Notes: generated by a model from the sequence alone, not told the origin. Counted from the stretch's first letter, positions 15,294 through 25,681 are shown. The stretch is DNA of 46,455 bases from Weissella thailandensis (GCF_005405465.1 NZ_BJEC01000018.1:1-46455), one strand, 5' to 3'. Numbers and translations: made by a program.

Positions 15294-17321
15294 TTAAAAT
15301 GGATGATTATCGTATTCAACCCATGATTCGTGAGAATCTTGAATTCGCTTAAACATTTTTTCCATATCTGTGTTCGTAAATGATACTAAGACCGGTCGAC
15401 CATGTGGGCAATTATAAGGATTTTTAGCCTGTGCTAGTTGTTTCAACAAACCACGAGCTTCATAATCATTCAATGCCCAATTGGCTTTAATTGATCGTTT
15501 ACATGACATCATAATTGCTGTTTTTTCACGAAAATCTTTTGTTGTAATATTACCGTCACGAAGCAGCCAATCAATCATTTCACGAATAGTCGCTTCTTCT
15601 TGACCCTTCACCATCCAACCTGGATGTTCACGAACAATTAAGGCATCCTCGCCAAATGATTCCAAATACAAACCGACCTGTTCCAATTGCGTTTCATGTG
15701 CCTGTATTTTTAAAATATCTATTTTGGGATAGTTCAATACAATCGGTACTAACAATTTTTGACTTTCCAGACCGACCTGACTAATCTCTTCACGATAATA
15801 TTCATATTTAATTCGCTCTTGGGCAGCATGTTGGTCAACAATATAAAAACCATCTGGTGATTGGGCAAATAAAAAGGTACCATGCATTTGACCAATATAT
15901 TGCAAATCAGGAAATGGTTTATCCTGCCGCTGGTCGTCAGCCACTTCCCTATCTGACCACGTCAACGTCACATCTTCCGCAGCTACCGGATTAGCAACTT
16001 CTGTAAATGGCTGAACGTCTTGGCTATCCGAATACTTGGCCACAAAATCTTTTACAGATTTTTCTGATAAATCCGTCGCTTTTGTCACAATCACTGGCTC
16101 AACTTCATCATCTTTCGATTGCGTTAGCATTAGATCCGATTGATTATCGGTTGGTGTTTCTGACACCTCATTGTTCTCATGGTGAATATCCTGCGACTGC
16201 TGATCAGCATCAGAATGAAAAGTTACTGAAGCTTCCCGTAACTGGGTCATGAATTGATCATTATCATGTTCCGGCTCAACATAGTTCGTTTGTTGGCCTT
16301 GCATGTAATTCTCATAAGCATCCGGTACCAGATTTTCGTTAATAAAACGCTGCACAATCATTTCTTCAATCAAAGCCATTAACTGTGGTTCTTTTGATAG
16401 ACGGACCTCGTGTTTTTGGGGATGGACATTCACATCAACTAACAGTGGATCCATTTTAATTTGTAAGACAGCAATTGGAAAGCGTCCCACCATTAATTTC
16501 GACCCATAACCTTTAACAATGGCCTTACTCAAATTATAATTTTTAACAAAACGACCATTGATTAAGATTGAAATATATGAACGATTAGAACGCGTTAACT
16601 CTGGTAAAGAAACAAACCCATTGATTTCAAAATCATTGTCATGCGTGTTAACAGCCAACATTTTACGGGCTTGCTGGACACCGTACACACTGGCAATCAC
16701 CTGTTGTAAGTTACCATTACCTGCTGTCTGCAATAACTCTTTACCATTATGAACTAAGTGAAAAGCAACATCAGGGTAACTCATTGCCAAGCGATTGATC
16801 ACATCAACAATCTGCGACAATTCCGTTGCTTGAGATTTCAAGTATTTTAAGCGTGCCGGCGTGTTAAAAAACAAATCTGACACAGTAATATCTGTTCCTC
16901 GGCGTGCATTAGTCCCCGTTTCAGTAATTAGTTTCCCACCCTGATAGTGTACCTGGGCACCTTGTTGCGCATCATCAGTAGCTGTTTGTAACGTCACATC
17001 GGCCACAGACGCAATGGATGGCAAAGCCTCACCACGGAATCCTAATGAGTGCACGCGAAATAAATCCTGACGCGAACTGATTTTTGACGTGGCATGTCGT
17101 AAAAAAGCCTGAGCTACTTGATCAGTCGGGATACCATCCCCATTATCAATAACCCGAATCGATTTGACACCTGCTTCTTCAACTAAAATATCAATTTGGG
17201 TGGCATGCGCATCTAAAGCGTTCTCTACCAATTCTTTGACAACAGAACCTGGCCGTTCAATTACCTCACCAGCCGCAATTTGATTGGCAAGGATTTCCGA
17301 TAATTCATGAATTTCAGCCAT
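15294..17321 (-). CDS. mutL: DNA mismatch repair protein MutL
   Basis: Couples mismatch recognition by MutS to strand incision. The 675-residue protein has a GHKL ATPase domain at the N-terminus (ELVENALDA, VIDNGDGI, HSLGFRGEALPSI), an acidic variable linker (about 340-470), and a C-terminal domain with the endonuclease motif DQHAAQERIKYE and the metal-site CPHGRP. It therefore looks like an active nicking MutL, as in other bacteria without MutH. The start at 17321 follows GAGG by about 8 bases. It begins 14 bases after the mutS stop. Confidence 0.97.
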   Translation of the reverse strand: MAEIHELSEILANQIAAGEVIERPGSVVKELVENALDAHATQIDILVEEAGVKSIRVIDNGDGIPTDQVAQAFLRHATSKISSRQDLFRVHSLGFRGEALPSIASVADVTLQTATDDAQQGAQVHYQGGKLITETGTNARRGTDITVSDLFFNTPARLKYLKSQATELSQIVDVINRLAMSYPDVAFHLVHNGKELLQTAGNGNLQQVIASVYGVQQARKMLAVNTHDNDFEINGFVSLPELTRSNRSYISILINGRFVKNYNLSKAIVKGYGSKLMVGRFPIAVLQIKMDPLLVDVNVHPQKHEVRLSKEPQLMALIEEMIVQRFINENLVPDAYENYMQGQQTNYVEPEHDNDQFMTQLREASVTFHSDADQQSQDIHHENNEVSETPTDNQSDLMLTQSKDDEVEPVIVTKATDLSEKSVKDFVAKYSDSQDVQPFTEVANPVAAEDVTLTWSDREVADDQRQDKPFPDLQYIGQMHGTFLFAQSPDGFYIVDQHAAQERIKYEYYREEISQVGLESQKLLVPIVLNYPKIDILKIQAHETQLEQVGLYLESFGEDALIVREHPGWMVKGQEEATIREMIDWLLRDGNITTKDFREKTAIMMSCKRSIKANWALNDYEARGLLKQLAQAKNPYNCPHGRPVLVSFTNTDMEKMFKRIQDSHESWVEYDNHPF

Positions 17322-17335
17322 ACATTCTACCTCAC

Positions 17336-19993
17336 TTATTGTATTGTTTGTTGCCACTCATTTAGTTTCATCAACGCTTCTAATGGCGTCATGCCTGCAA
17401 CATTTGTATTCTTTAATTCCTCAACAACTTGTTTCGTCGCCGGATCGATTGGATCAGGTAAATCAAACAAAGATAATTGTGCACCTGCTTCTGATTCTGT
17501 CGTTTGTGGTTGCTCAATTGGCGTTTCGGTTGCTGGCGTATCAGACGTTGCCATAGTGGTTACAGTATCAGCTAGTTGCATCGCTTGCATTGGCGCTGTC
17601 TTTAATGATACGTCTTGCGCTTCCAAATTTGCCAAAATCTTTGCTGCGCGATCAATTAAACTTTCTGGTAATCCGGCCAACTTAGCAACATTAATACCAT
17701 AACTTTGGTCAGCAGGACCAGGTAATACTTTATGTGAAAAAATCAATTCGCCGTTTTCTTCGTTTGCCCCAACATGGACATTACGTAGCGCGGTCAATTC
17801 ATCTGCCAACGCAGTTAATTCATGATAATGGGTCGAGAATAATGTCTTTGCTTGCGTATGTTGATGAACATACTCAATGATTGCTTGCGCTAACGCCATA
17901 CCATCATACGTAGCGGTTCCACGTCCTAGTTCATCAAACAAAATTAATGAATGTTTTGTTGCATTTTGTAAAGCCGTATTGGCCTCAGCCATTTCAACCA
18001 TAAACGTTGAATTTCCTGAAATCAAATCATCAGCTGCTCCAATACGAGTAAAAATTTGATCAAAAACTGGTAAGGTAGCTTCTTCAGCTGGCACGAACGA
18101 ACCAATTTGAGCCATGATAACGATCAGAGCTAGTTGCCGCATATAAGTAGATTTACCAGACATATTCGGACCAGTGATCAATAAAATCGTATCGCTCGGT
18201 TGCATATCAACATCATTAGCCACGTAAGATTGGTGTCCTAACACTTTTTCCACCACCGGATGACGACCTTCTTTTATTGCAATCGTTTGTTCATCGGTCA
18301 ATGTTGGCCGGACAAAATGATACTTTTCAGCGACAGTAGCTAACGACTGTAAGACATCTAATTGTGCTAAATGAGCTGCTAATCCTTGTATACGCTGAAT
18401 ATTCTCTTTGATAATACCGCGAACTTTAGCAAATAATTGATATTCCAGTTCACTTGACTTTGATTCTGCTTCTAGAATCAATTGTTCACGTTCTTTTAGC
18501 TCAGGTGTAATAAAGCGTTCAGCATTGACCAACGTTTGTTTACGTGTATATCGTTCCGGATCCAGCTTTGAAATATTGGCTTTAGTGACTTCAATATAAT
18601 AGCCGAAGACTTTGTTAAAGCCAATCTTTAGTGAATTAATTCCCGTCTCTTCACGTTCATGTGCTTCTAATTCAGCTAACCAAGTCTTACCATTTGTCAT
18701 AATATCTCGGTAGCTATCTAATTGTTCATCATAGCCCGCACGAATGACACCACCATCAGTCACCGAAATTGGTGGCTCATCTGTAATGGCGTCACTGATC
18801 AATGTTTCAATGTCTGCCACAGGATCAATTTTCGCGTGGAGTTGGCCAAATATTGCGGGATCCAAGTCTCCTAGAATCGCTAATATTTCCGGAACCTGGC
18901 GTAATGAATTACGTAATTGCAATAAATCACGTCCATTAGCGGTCCCATAAGCAACGCGACCTACTAATCGCTCTAAATCATATACAGATTGTAACGCTTC
19001 TTGTAGCGCTGCACGACCAAAGAAGTCCTTGATTAATTCACCAATCTTATCATAACGTTGGGTCAATAAGTCAGCATCTAACAATGGTTGTTCCAACCAT
19101 TGTTTGAGGGCTCGACCACCCATGGCGGTCTTTGTTTCGTCTAATAACCATAATAATGTTCCTGACCGTTGTTGCGTCCGTAAATTAACGGTTAATTCCA
19201 AATTCGCACGTGAATGACGATCCATTTTTAAATATTGCGCAACTTCATATGCCGTCGCCTGCTGCAAATGATCTAACGAGCGCTTTTGTGTCTCAAACAA
19301 ATATTTTAATAACGTATCGGCTGCTGTTTTATGGGCCGCTTTGGTCAGGTTCTGTATCAAAAAGGCAATTTCCGCATGTTCATCAGTTTGTTGATCAATT
19401 TTAGAAACCAAGATACCTAGGTTAGTTAAACTAGCCTGTAAATCACTTGGTAACTCATCTGCTGTGACAACTTCCTTTGTCTCTAAGCGACTAATTTCAT
19501 TTAGAACGCCATTCACACTTTGTAAATCAGTTACTTTAATTTCACCCGTCGATAAATCAGTATAAGCTAGCCCATAGTCATCGATATTTGCAATGGCTAG
19601 ACCAACTAAATAATTGTTTTCCTTAGCTGCATCAGCAGACGTTTTCATTCGTGTTCCGGGCGTCACCAGCTGGACAACCTCACGCTTAACCATTCCTTCT
19701 GCATCAGCGGGGTTCTCCATTTGTTCAACCACCGCCACTTTATAGCCTTTATCAACCAAAATATCAATATAATTTTGGGCTGCATGATGAGGCACACCGG
19801 CCATTGGAATTGGCTTAGCAGAATTTTTATTACGTTGCGTTAATGTTAATTCGAGAATTTGAGACCCAACAACCGCATCCTCATTAAATAGCTCATAAAA
19901 GTCTCCCAGTCGATAAAATAAGAAAGCATCTGGATATTGTGCTTTGATTTCATTATATTGGGTCATCATGGGAGTCGTTTTTGGTTTAGCCAT
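17336..19993 (-). CDS. mutS: DNA mismatch repair protein MutS
   Basis: Recognises base mismatches and small loops. The 885-residue protein has the N-terminal mismatch motif GDFYELF, connector, core and clamp domains. The C-terminal ABC ATPase has [10 protein letters not shown] (Walker A), [14 protein letters not shown] (Walker B) and STHYHEL. The disordered C-terminal tail leads to a short segment ending WQQTIQ. The start at 19993 ([10 protein letters not shown]) has an AAGGA site; the longer reading to 20077 passes through the upstream terminator and is rejected. Operon: mutS-mutL-flavodoxin. Confidence 0.97.
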   Translation of the reverse strand: MAKPKTTPMMTQYNEIKAQYPDAFLFYRLGDFYELFNEDAVVGSQILELTLTQRNKNSAKPIPMAGVPHHAAQNYIDILVDKGYKVAVVEQMENPADAEGMVKREVVQLVTPGTRMKTSADAAKENNYLVGLAIANIDDYGLAYTDLSTGEIKVTDLQSVNGVLNEISRLETKEVVTADELPSDLQASLTNLGILVSKIDQQTDEHAEIAFLIQNLTKAAHKTAADTLLKYLFETQKRSLDHLQQATAYEVAQYLKMDRHSRANLELTVNLRTQQRSGTLLWLLDETKTAMGGRALKQWLEQPLLDADLLTQRYDKIGELIKDFFGRAALQEALQSVYDLERLVGRVAYGTANGRDLLQLRNSLRQVPEILAILGDLDPAIFGQLHAKIDPVADIETLISDAITDEPPISVTDGGVIRAGYDEQLDSYRDIMTNGKTWLAELEAHEREETGINSLKIGFNKVFGYYIEVTKANISKLDPERYTRKQTLVNAERFITPELKEREQLILEAESKSSELEYQLFAKVRGIIKENIQRIQGLAAHLAQLDVLQSLATVAEKYHFVRPTLTDEQTIAIKEGRHPVVEKVLGHQSYVANDVDMQPSDTILLITGPNMSGKSTYMRQLALIVIMAQIGSFVPAEEATLPVFDQIFTRIGAADDLISGNSTFMVEMAEANTALQNATKHSLILFDELGRGTATYDGMALAQAIIEYVHQHTQAKTLFSTHYHELTALADELTALRNVHVGANEENGELIFSHKVLPGPADQSYGINVAKLAGLPESLIDRAAKILANLEAQDVSLKTAPMQAMQLADTVTTMATSDTPATETPIEQPQTTESEAGAQLSLFDLPDPIDPATKQVVEELKNTNVAGMTPLEALMKLNEWQQTIQ

Positions 19994-20017
19994 TCTAAGC
20001 AATCCTTTCTCTAACAA

Positions 20018-20050
20018 ACAAGACCAGAACACGATTTGCTCTGGTCTTGT
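20018..20050 (-). terminator. Terminator of the yqeG-yceD operon
   Basis: An 11-bp perfect stem (20018-20028 with 20040-20050; ACAAGACCAGA and complement) lies between the yceD stop and the mutS start. The following T content is modest. Confidence 0.75.
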
Positions 20051-20087
20051 CCTTATTAAATGTTTATCAACAAACAATTACCAAGAT

Positions 20088-20633
20088 TTATTTTTCATCA
20101 TCTTTCAATAGATCAGCTAAACCTGACAAAGGTGTATTTTGTTGTTTGGTCTCTTGTTTTTTCTTTTCAAACGTTTCTTCTGAAATCACTGACCAGTCTT
20201 CACCTGTAGGCATCGTCTCATTGGTTTCTTCTTCCTCGGTCAAAACTTGTAGTGGAATTGATAGCACGATGTATTCAAGAATGGCTTCATCAAAATTGAT
20301 TTTACCATCATCAACGACAATCACTGATTCTTCATCACTGTAACGATCTTCATGTTGCTTATCTTGAATATAAATTTCATCAATATCCAAATCAATGGGC
20401 AATGTAACTGGTTGTAATGATCTTGTCGAAGGTGTTACTAGCTCTCCAGTTACATGGGCATGAATAAGGACGTCATCATCGTCACTTTGTGCAAAACCAG
20501 AAACATTAACTGGTGTAATATCCTTGATGACATCACCAAATGGCGTTAATAAATCTTCCTTAAGCGTTACCTTTTCATTAAATGGTAGTGGTTCATCTTT
20601 ATAAGTTTGTAATTCTGAAAATTGCCACTTCAT
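20088..20633 (-). CDS. yceD: YceD family protein (DUF177, YlbN)
   Basis: The 181-residue acidic protein opens with the DUF177 pattern (MKWQFSELQTYKDEPLPF) and has the VSGFAQ and VTGELVTPSTRSLQPVTLPID segments typical of YceD. The family is linked to 23S rRNA accumulation and large-subunit maturation. It usually sits directly before rpmF (ribosomal protein L32). Here rpmF is not next: a terminator follows, then mutS. The C-terminal third is charged (Lys/Gln-rich) and probably unstructured. It is the last gene of the long operon starting at yqeG. Confidence 0.88.
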   Translation of the reverse strand: MKWQFSELQTYKDEPLPFNEKVTLKEDLLTPFGDVIKDITPVNVSGFAQSDDDDVLIHAHVTGELVTPSTRSLQPVTLPIDLDIDEIYIQDKQHEDRYSDEESVIVVDDGKINFDEAILEYIVLSIPLQVLTEEEETNETMPTGEDWSVISEETFEKKKQETKQQNTPLSGLADLLKDDEK

Positions 20634-20649
20634 ATATTTACTTCCCTTC

Positions 20650-21831
20650 TCATTCAGTAAATAGCGGAATACGACCTGTATCCATCGCTTGTCGTACTGG
20701 TTGTTTTATCATTAATTCATACAGTTTGCCGGCACGATAATCCAGTGTCAAGATGTCCGTCGTATCCTCATGCGTTACACGATTGACAACAGGTATTGAT
20801 ACATGCTTTCGCTGCTGTTTAATAAACGCCCGACCTGCTTTACTTGCACCTAATAGTCGCAAATAAGGTTGACCTAATGCCTGTTGCATCTCTTGCTGTC
20901 GAATATTAAGTAACGTGTACAACAATGTTCGTTGTAATCTTGACCAGGTATAGCGCTTGCTTTTTAACGACGTCATAAAGGTCTGGTAATCAGCATCTGT
21001 TTGACGTGTTATCTGTTCTTTTAATCGATAGGCTAATCCATCATTCAGCTGATAAATTGTTGATAATTCTTCAACCGGTGTCGTCAATACCTTATATTGC
21101 AACAAATGATACCAATCCGTTGACCATTCTTTTGTTTGTGGCCCCTGACTAAGTAAACCTGCCGCCTGCGACGAAACAAAAGGCTCATATTCATGCGCTG
21201 ATACTCGCCGTTGCATCAGGTCACGTAAGGCAGTGGCACTTGCAATCTGGCTATCCGTAATTGCCGTTTGGTGGTATGCTGCCCCGATTCGTTGAATTGG
21301 TAATAAACGGATTTCATCCGCTAAATCAAGTTCTAAAACCGCTGTCGCATATGCAAATCCTAGCAAATCATTGGGCTCAGAAAGCCGTTCACCAGTTGCC
21401 TGAGCTAACACATCATTAAACACAGTAGCATAAGTTTGTGTATAATCTGTCCGAAAGGCCTGATTACTCATTAATAAGCTACGCGCCTGCTTGGCCAAAG
21501 CAAGAAAATCTAATTGGGCATGTTCGGCACCAAAGACAATCGTATCTACACCAGCTCTGGCTAATAAGTTAACGGCACCACGCGCAAATAAATGCGCTGG
21601 TTGAACAGCATATGCAAATGGTAATTCATAAACAACATCCGCTCCACCCTCAAGCGCAAGCGATGTGCGTTGCCATTTATCGAATATCGCTGGTACACCT
21701 CGTTGTACAAAATTACCTGACATCACGACAACAGTCGTTTCTGCACCGGTTAACATCTTGGCTTGCGCTAAATGATAAGCATGCCCATTATGAAACGGAT
21801 TATATTCTGCAATAATACCAACTGCTGTCAT
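20650..21831 (-). CDS. tmcAL: tRNA(Met) cytidine acetate ligase
   Basis: The YlbM/TmcAL enzyme uses acetate and ATP to make N4-acetylcytidine at the wobble base of elongator tRNA-Met. The 393-residue protein begins GIIAEYNPFHNGHAYHL, with the nucleotidyltransferase HxGH motif (HNGH at 14-17). It also has SGNFVQRGVPAIFDKW from residue 38, both family hallmarks. The C-terminal part is helical. It lies between the methyltransferase and yceD, as in many lactobacilli (ylbM-ylbN). Confidence 0.93.
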   Translation of the reverse strand: MTAVGIIAEYNPFHNGHAYHLAQAKMLTGAETTVVVMSGNFVQRGVPAIFDKWQRTSLALEGGADVVYELPFAYAVQPAHLFARGAVNLLARAGVDTIVFGAEHAQLDFLALAKQARSLLMSNQAFRTDYTQTYATVFNDVLAQATGERLSEPNDLLGFAYATAVLELDLADEIRLLPIQRIGAAYHQTAITDSQIASATALRDLMQRRVSAHEYEPFVSSQAAGLLSQGPQTKEWSTDWYHLLQYKVLTTPVEELSTIYQLNDGLAYRLKEQITRQTDADYQTFMTSLKSKRYTWSRLQRTLLYTLLNIRQQEMQQALGQPYLRLLGASKAGRAFIKQQRKHVSIPVVNRVTHEDTTDILTLDYRAGKLYELMIKQPVRQAMDTGRIPLFTE

Positions 21832-21848
21832 AACACATCTTTCCTATC

Positions 21849-22595
21849 TTATGCCTTTGTAGCACTAAAGAACCAACGATCTGACTCTGGTGTCACTTCA
21901 CTTCTACCAAAATCTGCGGAAACCTGAATATCTTTGAATCCTGCTTTTTTTAGCAATCGTTGATATGTTTCAACGTCATAAGTGCGTTCTGTATGAATTT
22001 CTTGAATTTGTTGGTAGCCATCAATATCTTCGTTATAAACAAAGAAAGTTAATTCATGTTCAACGGTATGCGGCATATCTTCAATACCATACGTCGACCA
22101 CATAAATGCCGTTTCTTCATCATGCCAATTATACATATATCCTGGGTAGTACACATCTGTCTGCCAAGGTGAAATCACATCAAATAAAAACTGGCCATTA
22201 TCTTCAAGATGGCTAGCAACTTGCTTAAACGTTGCTAAAACTTCTTTTGTATTTGCTAAATAATTAAAAGAGTCAGCGAATGAAGTAATTGTGGTATATT
22301 TCTGTTTTAAGTCCGACCATTCACGCATATCACCCTCGATTAAGGGAAGGTCAACTTGTGCTTCTTCAGCATGCTCAGCCGCCAACGATAGCATTTCTGG
22401 CGACAAGTCAAAGACGGATACATCTTCAAAACCGTGCTGCTTTAATAAAATAGCCAAACGACCAGCACCACCAGCCAGCTCAAGCAACTTGCCAGTTTTT
22501 GAATGAACATGTGTTTGTGCATATGATTGCCAGTCAGCATACGCATCTTCATCGAATAAGTCGTCATACAATTTAGCAAACGTTTGATAATTCAT
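21849..22595 (-). CDS. Class I SAM-dependent methyltransferase (YqeM-like)
   Basis: The 248-residue protein has the Rossmann SAM motif LLELAGGAGRLAILL at about 37-51, the acidic end of strand 2 (VSVFDLSPEML) and IEGDMREW. The following FADSFNYL contains the motif IV-like acidic residue. It occupies the yqeM position after rsfS, and its start overlaps the rsfS stop as TAATG, so translation is coupled. The methyl acceptor is not known. Its C-terminal half is rich in aromatic residues and acidic, unlike rRNA methylases. Context hints at a ribosome or tRNA role, but this is inference. Confidence 0.88.
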   Translation of the reverse strand: MNYQTFAKLYDDLFDEDAYADWQSYAQTHVHSKTGKLLELAGGAGRLAILLKQHGFEDVSVFDLSPEMLSLAAEHAEEAQVDLPLIEGDMREWSDLKQKYTTITSFADSFNYLANTKEVLATFKQVASHLEDNGQFLFDVISPWQTDVYYPGYMYNWHDEETAFMWSTYGIEDMPHTVEHELTFFVYNEDIDGYQQIQEIHTERTYDVETYQRLLKKAGFKDIQVSADFGRSEVTPESDRWFFSATKA

Positions 22596-22969
22596 TAGAA
22601 ATCTTCCTTAATGATCCATTGATCAATTTCAACTTCTGGTGCAGCTTGCCAGCTCTTTTCTAGTTGATAGAATTCACGAGTTTCCGTTTTGAATACGTGA
22701 ACAATCAAATCACCAAAGTCTAATAGTACCCATTGACCTTCACTACGTCCCTCTTGATTAGCTAAGTTGAAGCCTGCTTCTGCCATTTTATCAATTATTT
22801 CATCGGCAATCGCGATAACCTGTCGTTCAGTTGGGGCGCTCAAAATCAAATAATCATCTGCAATGATACTCATTTCATGAATATCCAAAGCGACCAAGTC
22901 TTCTGCTCGCTTACTATCCGCTGCTTGAACAGCTACTGCCAACATGTCATTAACATTACTACTTTTCAT
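22595..22969 (-). CDS. rsfS: Ribosomal silencing factor RsfS
   Basis: A 124-residue DUF143 protein that binds ribosomal protein L14 and blocks subunit joining when nutrients are short. Hallmarks: ALDIHEMSIIADDYLIL near residues 23-40, ERQVIAIADEI, and the C-terminal WVLLDFGDLIVHVF and REFYQLEKSW. Length is typical. It follows yqeK by 3 bases and overlaps the methyltransferase by 1 base. Standard order nadD-yqeK-rsfS-yqeM. Confidence 0.95.
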   Translation of the reverse strand: MKSSNVNDMLAVAVQAADSKRAEDLVALDIHEMSIIADDYLILSAPTERQVIAIADEIIDKMAEAGFNLANQEGRSEGQWVLLDFGDLIVHVFKTETREFYQLEKSWQAAPEVEIDQWIIKEDF

Positions 22970-22972
22970 TTT

Positions 22973-23569
22973 CTATTTAACACTCCATGCATTATACGTT
23001 AGTAAAGTTCCCGGATAAATTTTTACTTGCTTACCCACAAGATAAGCTAAAGTATGGGCTGTTTGCCAGCCAACACTGGCTGCTAAATCCTTAAATGCCA
23101 GTGCTCGTACTTCATCAACACCTGGAAAATCACGAGCTTCTTCAATATAATCTGCCATGTATAGAACCTGACTTAATTTGGTCATGTTCACACCGCCAGT
23201 AGTATGCTGACGAATGGCATTTAAAATATCTTCATGATTAATGTCTAATTCATCTTTGATCATTTCAGCACCAACAACACCATGCCAAACATTATTTCCC
23301 CAATTGTTTAAATCGGTATCTAACTTTTTTTCACTGATTTTATTCAAAAAATCGATATCAGAACGTTCTTTAGCATAATCGTGTGTTAAAGCGGTAATCG
23401 AAGCTAACTCTTTATCAACCTGCCATTGATCAGCTAATTTAATAGCCATTTCTTCAACTCGCAAAACGTGTTGGAATCGCTTGTCTGATAAAGCTGCTTG
23501 AACTTTTTCTACCAATTCTTCTCGAGAACCATTATAAATATTTTTTGTATAAACTAGTTTATCTGTCAT
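22973..23569 (-). CDS. yqeK: HD-domain Ap4A hydrolase YqeK
   Basis: The 198-residue HD-superfamily protein has His34 (QHVLRVEEMA), the His63-Asp64 pair (LTHDYAKE), WHGVVGAEMI and IRQHTTGG as metal ligands. YqeK proteins split diadenosine tetraphosphate symmetrically to two ADP. It overlaps the 3' end of nadD by 11 bases and precedes rsfS by 3. The N-terminal 15 residues are an extra lead-in with two lysines. Enzyme assignment rests on family knowledge and clear metal-site residues. Confidence 0.93.
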   Translation of the reverse strand: MTDKLVYTKNIYNGSREELVEKVQAALSDKRFQHVLRVEEMAIKLADQWQVDKELASITALTHDYAKERSDIDFLNKISEKKLDTDLNNWGNNVWHGVVGAEMIKDELDINHEDILNAIRQHTTGGVNMTKLSQVLYMADYIEEARDFPGVDEVRALAFKDLAASVGWQTAHTLAYLVGKQVKIYPGTLLTYNAWSVK

Positions 23570-24197
23570 TTAAATATAACCCATTTTCTACAATATACGC
23601 AGCGACTAAATCAGGGACCAAGTAACGCACACTCTTATGATGTGCAATTCGTTGCCGAATATCTGTTGAACTGATCGCTAAGTTAGGCACATCGACCCAT
23701 AAAACTGGATACGCAGCCTCCCGTGATTGCCCCGGTCGATTAACACCAACAAATTTTACTAATTTTAATAAATCATCAATGCGATACCAGGTATTGAGAT
23801 AGGCCACTTCATCCCCACCAATAATAAAATAGTAATCATAGTTGGGATGTTCGATCGTTAATTGCAACATTGTGTTATAAGAATAACTTTTTCCACCCCG
23901 TTGCACTTCTAATAGCTCAATATCAAAATGACTATTACCCGCAATGGCGGCTTGAACCATGCGCGCACGGTCAATCGGATCGATTGCTTCCTTTGTATCA
24001 ACGTGGGGTGGCTTTGCATTCGGCATAAAATATACTTTATCCAAGCCTAGTTTATCTGCAACCTGCTCGGCAATGATGAGATGACCAACATGTGGTGGAT
24101 TAAACGTGCCACCAATAATCCCTATTTTTTTCTTTTTATCAGCGGACTCAGGCTCTACCTGAATCTGCGTAACAAATTGCTTTAATGTGGTTGCCAT
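23559..24197 (-). CDS. nadD: Nicotinate-nucleotide adenylyltransferase
   Basis: Makes deamido-NAD from nicotinate mononucleotide and ATP. The 212-residue protein has IGIIGGTFNPPHVGHL at 25-40 with the HxGH motif at 36-39, MPNAKPPH, and ISSTDIRQRI near the C-terminus. About 24 polar residues precede the core, ending in KKKK. GGGAG 7 bases before the ATG at 24197 supports the extended start, so the extension is likely real. It lies 25 bases after yhbY, before yqeK. Confidence 0.95.
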   Translation of the reverse strand: MATTLKQFVTQIQVEPESADKKKKIGIIGGTFNPPHVGHLIIAEQVADKLGLDKVYFMPNAKPPHVDTKEAIDPIDRARMVQAAIAGNSHFDIELLEVQRGGKSYSYNTMLQLTIEHPNYDYYFIIGGDEVAYLNTWYRIDDLLKLVKFVGVNRPGQSREAAYPVLWVDVPNLAISSTDIRQRIAHHKSVRYLVPDLVAAYIVENGLYLNDR

Positions 24198-24221
24198 ACG
24201 CCATCTCCCATTGCTTATTTT

Positions 24222-24536
24222 CTAAATTTTTTGAACAGCCACTGAATAGTGACGATTCTCCTTTTCTTGAGATTCGCCAAACAATACCAAGGTATGACCA
24301 ATTGTTTGTACAACTTGAATAGACGAATTACTCTCAATAAATTGTTTTAATTCAGTTACGTCAACATCTGAATTAGCTAGAATGTTAACCTTAAAAAGTT
24401 CACGCTTATTAATAGCATCAACTAATTGGTTTAACCAATTTTCAGTCAACCCTTGCTTACCCACACTAAATAGTGGTCGCATATCATGTGCTGCTGCTCG
24501 TAAATAGCGTTTTTGTTTTCCTCGTAGTGATATCAT
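24222..24536 (-). CDS. yhbY: CRM-domain RNA-binding protein YhbY
   Basis: A 104-residue single CRM domain with the opening MISLRGKQKRYLRAAAHD, the loop SVGKQGLT (GxxG-type) and VQTIGHTLVLF. YhbY proteins associate with pre-50S particles. The start at 24536, directly after the yqeH stop, is chosen. The longer reading to 24587 lies inside yqeH and is rejected. It sits in the usual order yqeG-yqeH-yhbY-nadD. Confidence 0.93.
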   Translation of the reverse strand: MISLRGKQKRYLRAAAHDMRPLFSVGKQGLTENWLNQLVDAINKRELFKVNILANSDVDVTELKQFIESNSSIQVVQTIGHTLVLFGESQEKENRHYSVAVQKI

Positions 24537-24538
24537 GT

Positions 24539-25681
24539 TTAAATCATTGCCCTTCGTGTTAATACTGAAACACCCTTTGGTGCCCATCCTGCGACGACGG
24601 TATCAGCTGGTACAGTTATCCACCCCAAACCATCAATCACAATGTCCGTCTTTACTGTTGTTTTAAATTCATGCCGTTGTAATGGTGGCAATTCATCTAG
24701 GCCTGCCGCCGTTGGTGGTGCTAATAGATCACCAGCGTGCTTATCATAAAAATTATCGGCATTTGCCAACTTTGTTCTATGTATCAATAAGTTATTTTCA
24801 AAATAAGCTGTAATTCCTGTACGATCACCTTGAATGTAATCAAAACGTGCTAGCGCTCCCATGAACAATGTTTGTCCAGCATTTAATTGGAACGTTGTCG
24901 GTTTAATTTCTTTTTGTGGTGAAACATATTTCAAGTCAGCAGCACTTAGATAATGGGCCATTTGATCCTGATGAATAATTCCTGGCGTATCAACAATGTT
25001 ACTGTCATCATCTAATGGAATCTCAATCCGATCTAAAGTTGTTCCAGGGAAGCGCGACGTTGTAATAACATCGTCACGATCACCAGTAACTTCTTTAATG
25101 ATTTGGTTAATCAAAGTTGATTTCCCAACATTTGTCACACCGACCACATAAACTGAACGGCCATGACGATACTTTTCAATTAAATCAAGTAGATGAGCAA
25201 TGGCATCGCCATTTTTTCCTGAAGTTAGGGCAACATCAAGCGGACGTAACCCAGCAATATTTGCTTGCTGTCTCATCCAATCCTTAATTTTTGTACGCTT
25301 TAACGAACGTGGTAAGACATCAACCTTGTTTCCTACTAACAACACATCATTATTACCAACAAAACGGTGCAATCCTGGAATTAATGAACCAGAAAAGTCA
25401 AAAACATCCATTACATAAACCACTAATGAGTTCGTATCTGCAATTTGTTCTAACAAACGACGGAAATCATCATCGGTTAAATTAACTGGTTGAATTTCAT
25501 TATAGTGTCGTAACCGGAAGCATCGTTGGCAAAACACCTCATCATTCTCAAAGCTCTTCAAAAGAGCTGACATTGGTGTATACCCAATCTCATTTTTATT
25601 ATCAGTTTGAATCAATGCACCACAACCAATGCACCGCAATCCTTCATCAATGTACTGACGTACAGTCTCTTCGCTAGTCAA
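24539..25681 (-). CDS. yqeH: Circularly permuted ribosome-assembly GTPase YqeH
   Basis: The 380-residue GTPase is needed for 30S assembly. A treble-clef zinc site has Cys17, Cys20, Cys51 and Cys54. The G motifs are permuted: G4 NKVD at 118-121 and G5 TSGKNG near 153 come before G1 GVTNVGKS at 181-188 and G3 DTPG at 231-234. The C-terminal domain is the YqeH RNA-binding part. It overlaps yqeG by 8 bases and ends 2 bases before yhbY. The permuted order confirms the family. Confidence 0.96.
   Translation of the reverse strand: MTSEETVRQYIDEGLRCIGCGALIQTDNKNEIGYTPMSALLKSFENDEVFCQRCFRLRHYNEIQPVNLTDDDFRRLLEQIADTNSLVVYVMDVFDFSGSLIPGLHRFVGNNDVLLVGNKVDVLPRSLKRTKIKDWMRQQANIAGLRPLDVALTSGKNGDAIAHLLDLIEKYRHGRSVYVVGVTNVGKSTLINQIIKEVTGDRDDVITTSRFPGTTLDRIEIPLDDDSNIVDTPGIIHQDQMAHYLSAADLKYVSPQKEIKPTTFQLNAGQTLFMGALARFDYIQGDRTGITAYFENNLLIHRTKLANADNFYDKHAGDLLAPPTAAGLDELPPLQRHEFKTTVKTDIVIDGLGWITVPADTVVAGWAPKGVSVLTRRAMI

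Noticed and set aside
17307-17702. 131-codon plus-strand frame at the mutS/mutL junction
   Set aside because: Covers the mutS C-terminus and mutL start on the other strand; no domain, composition of an antisense frame.
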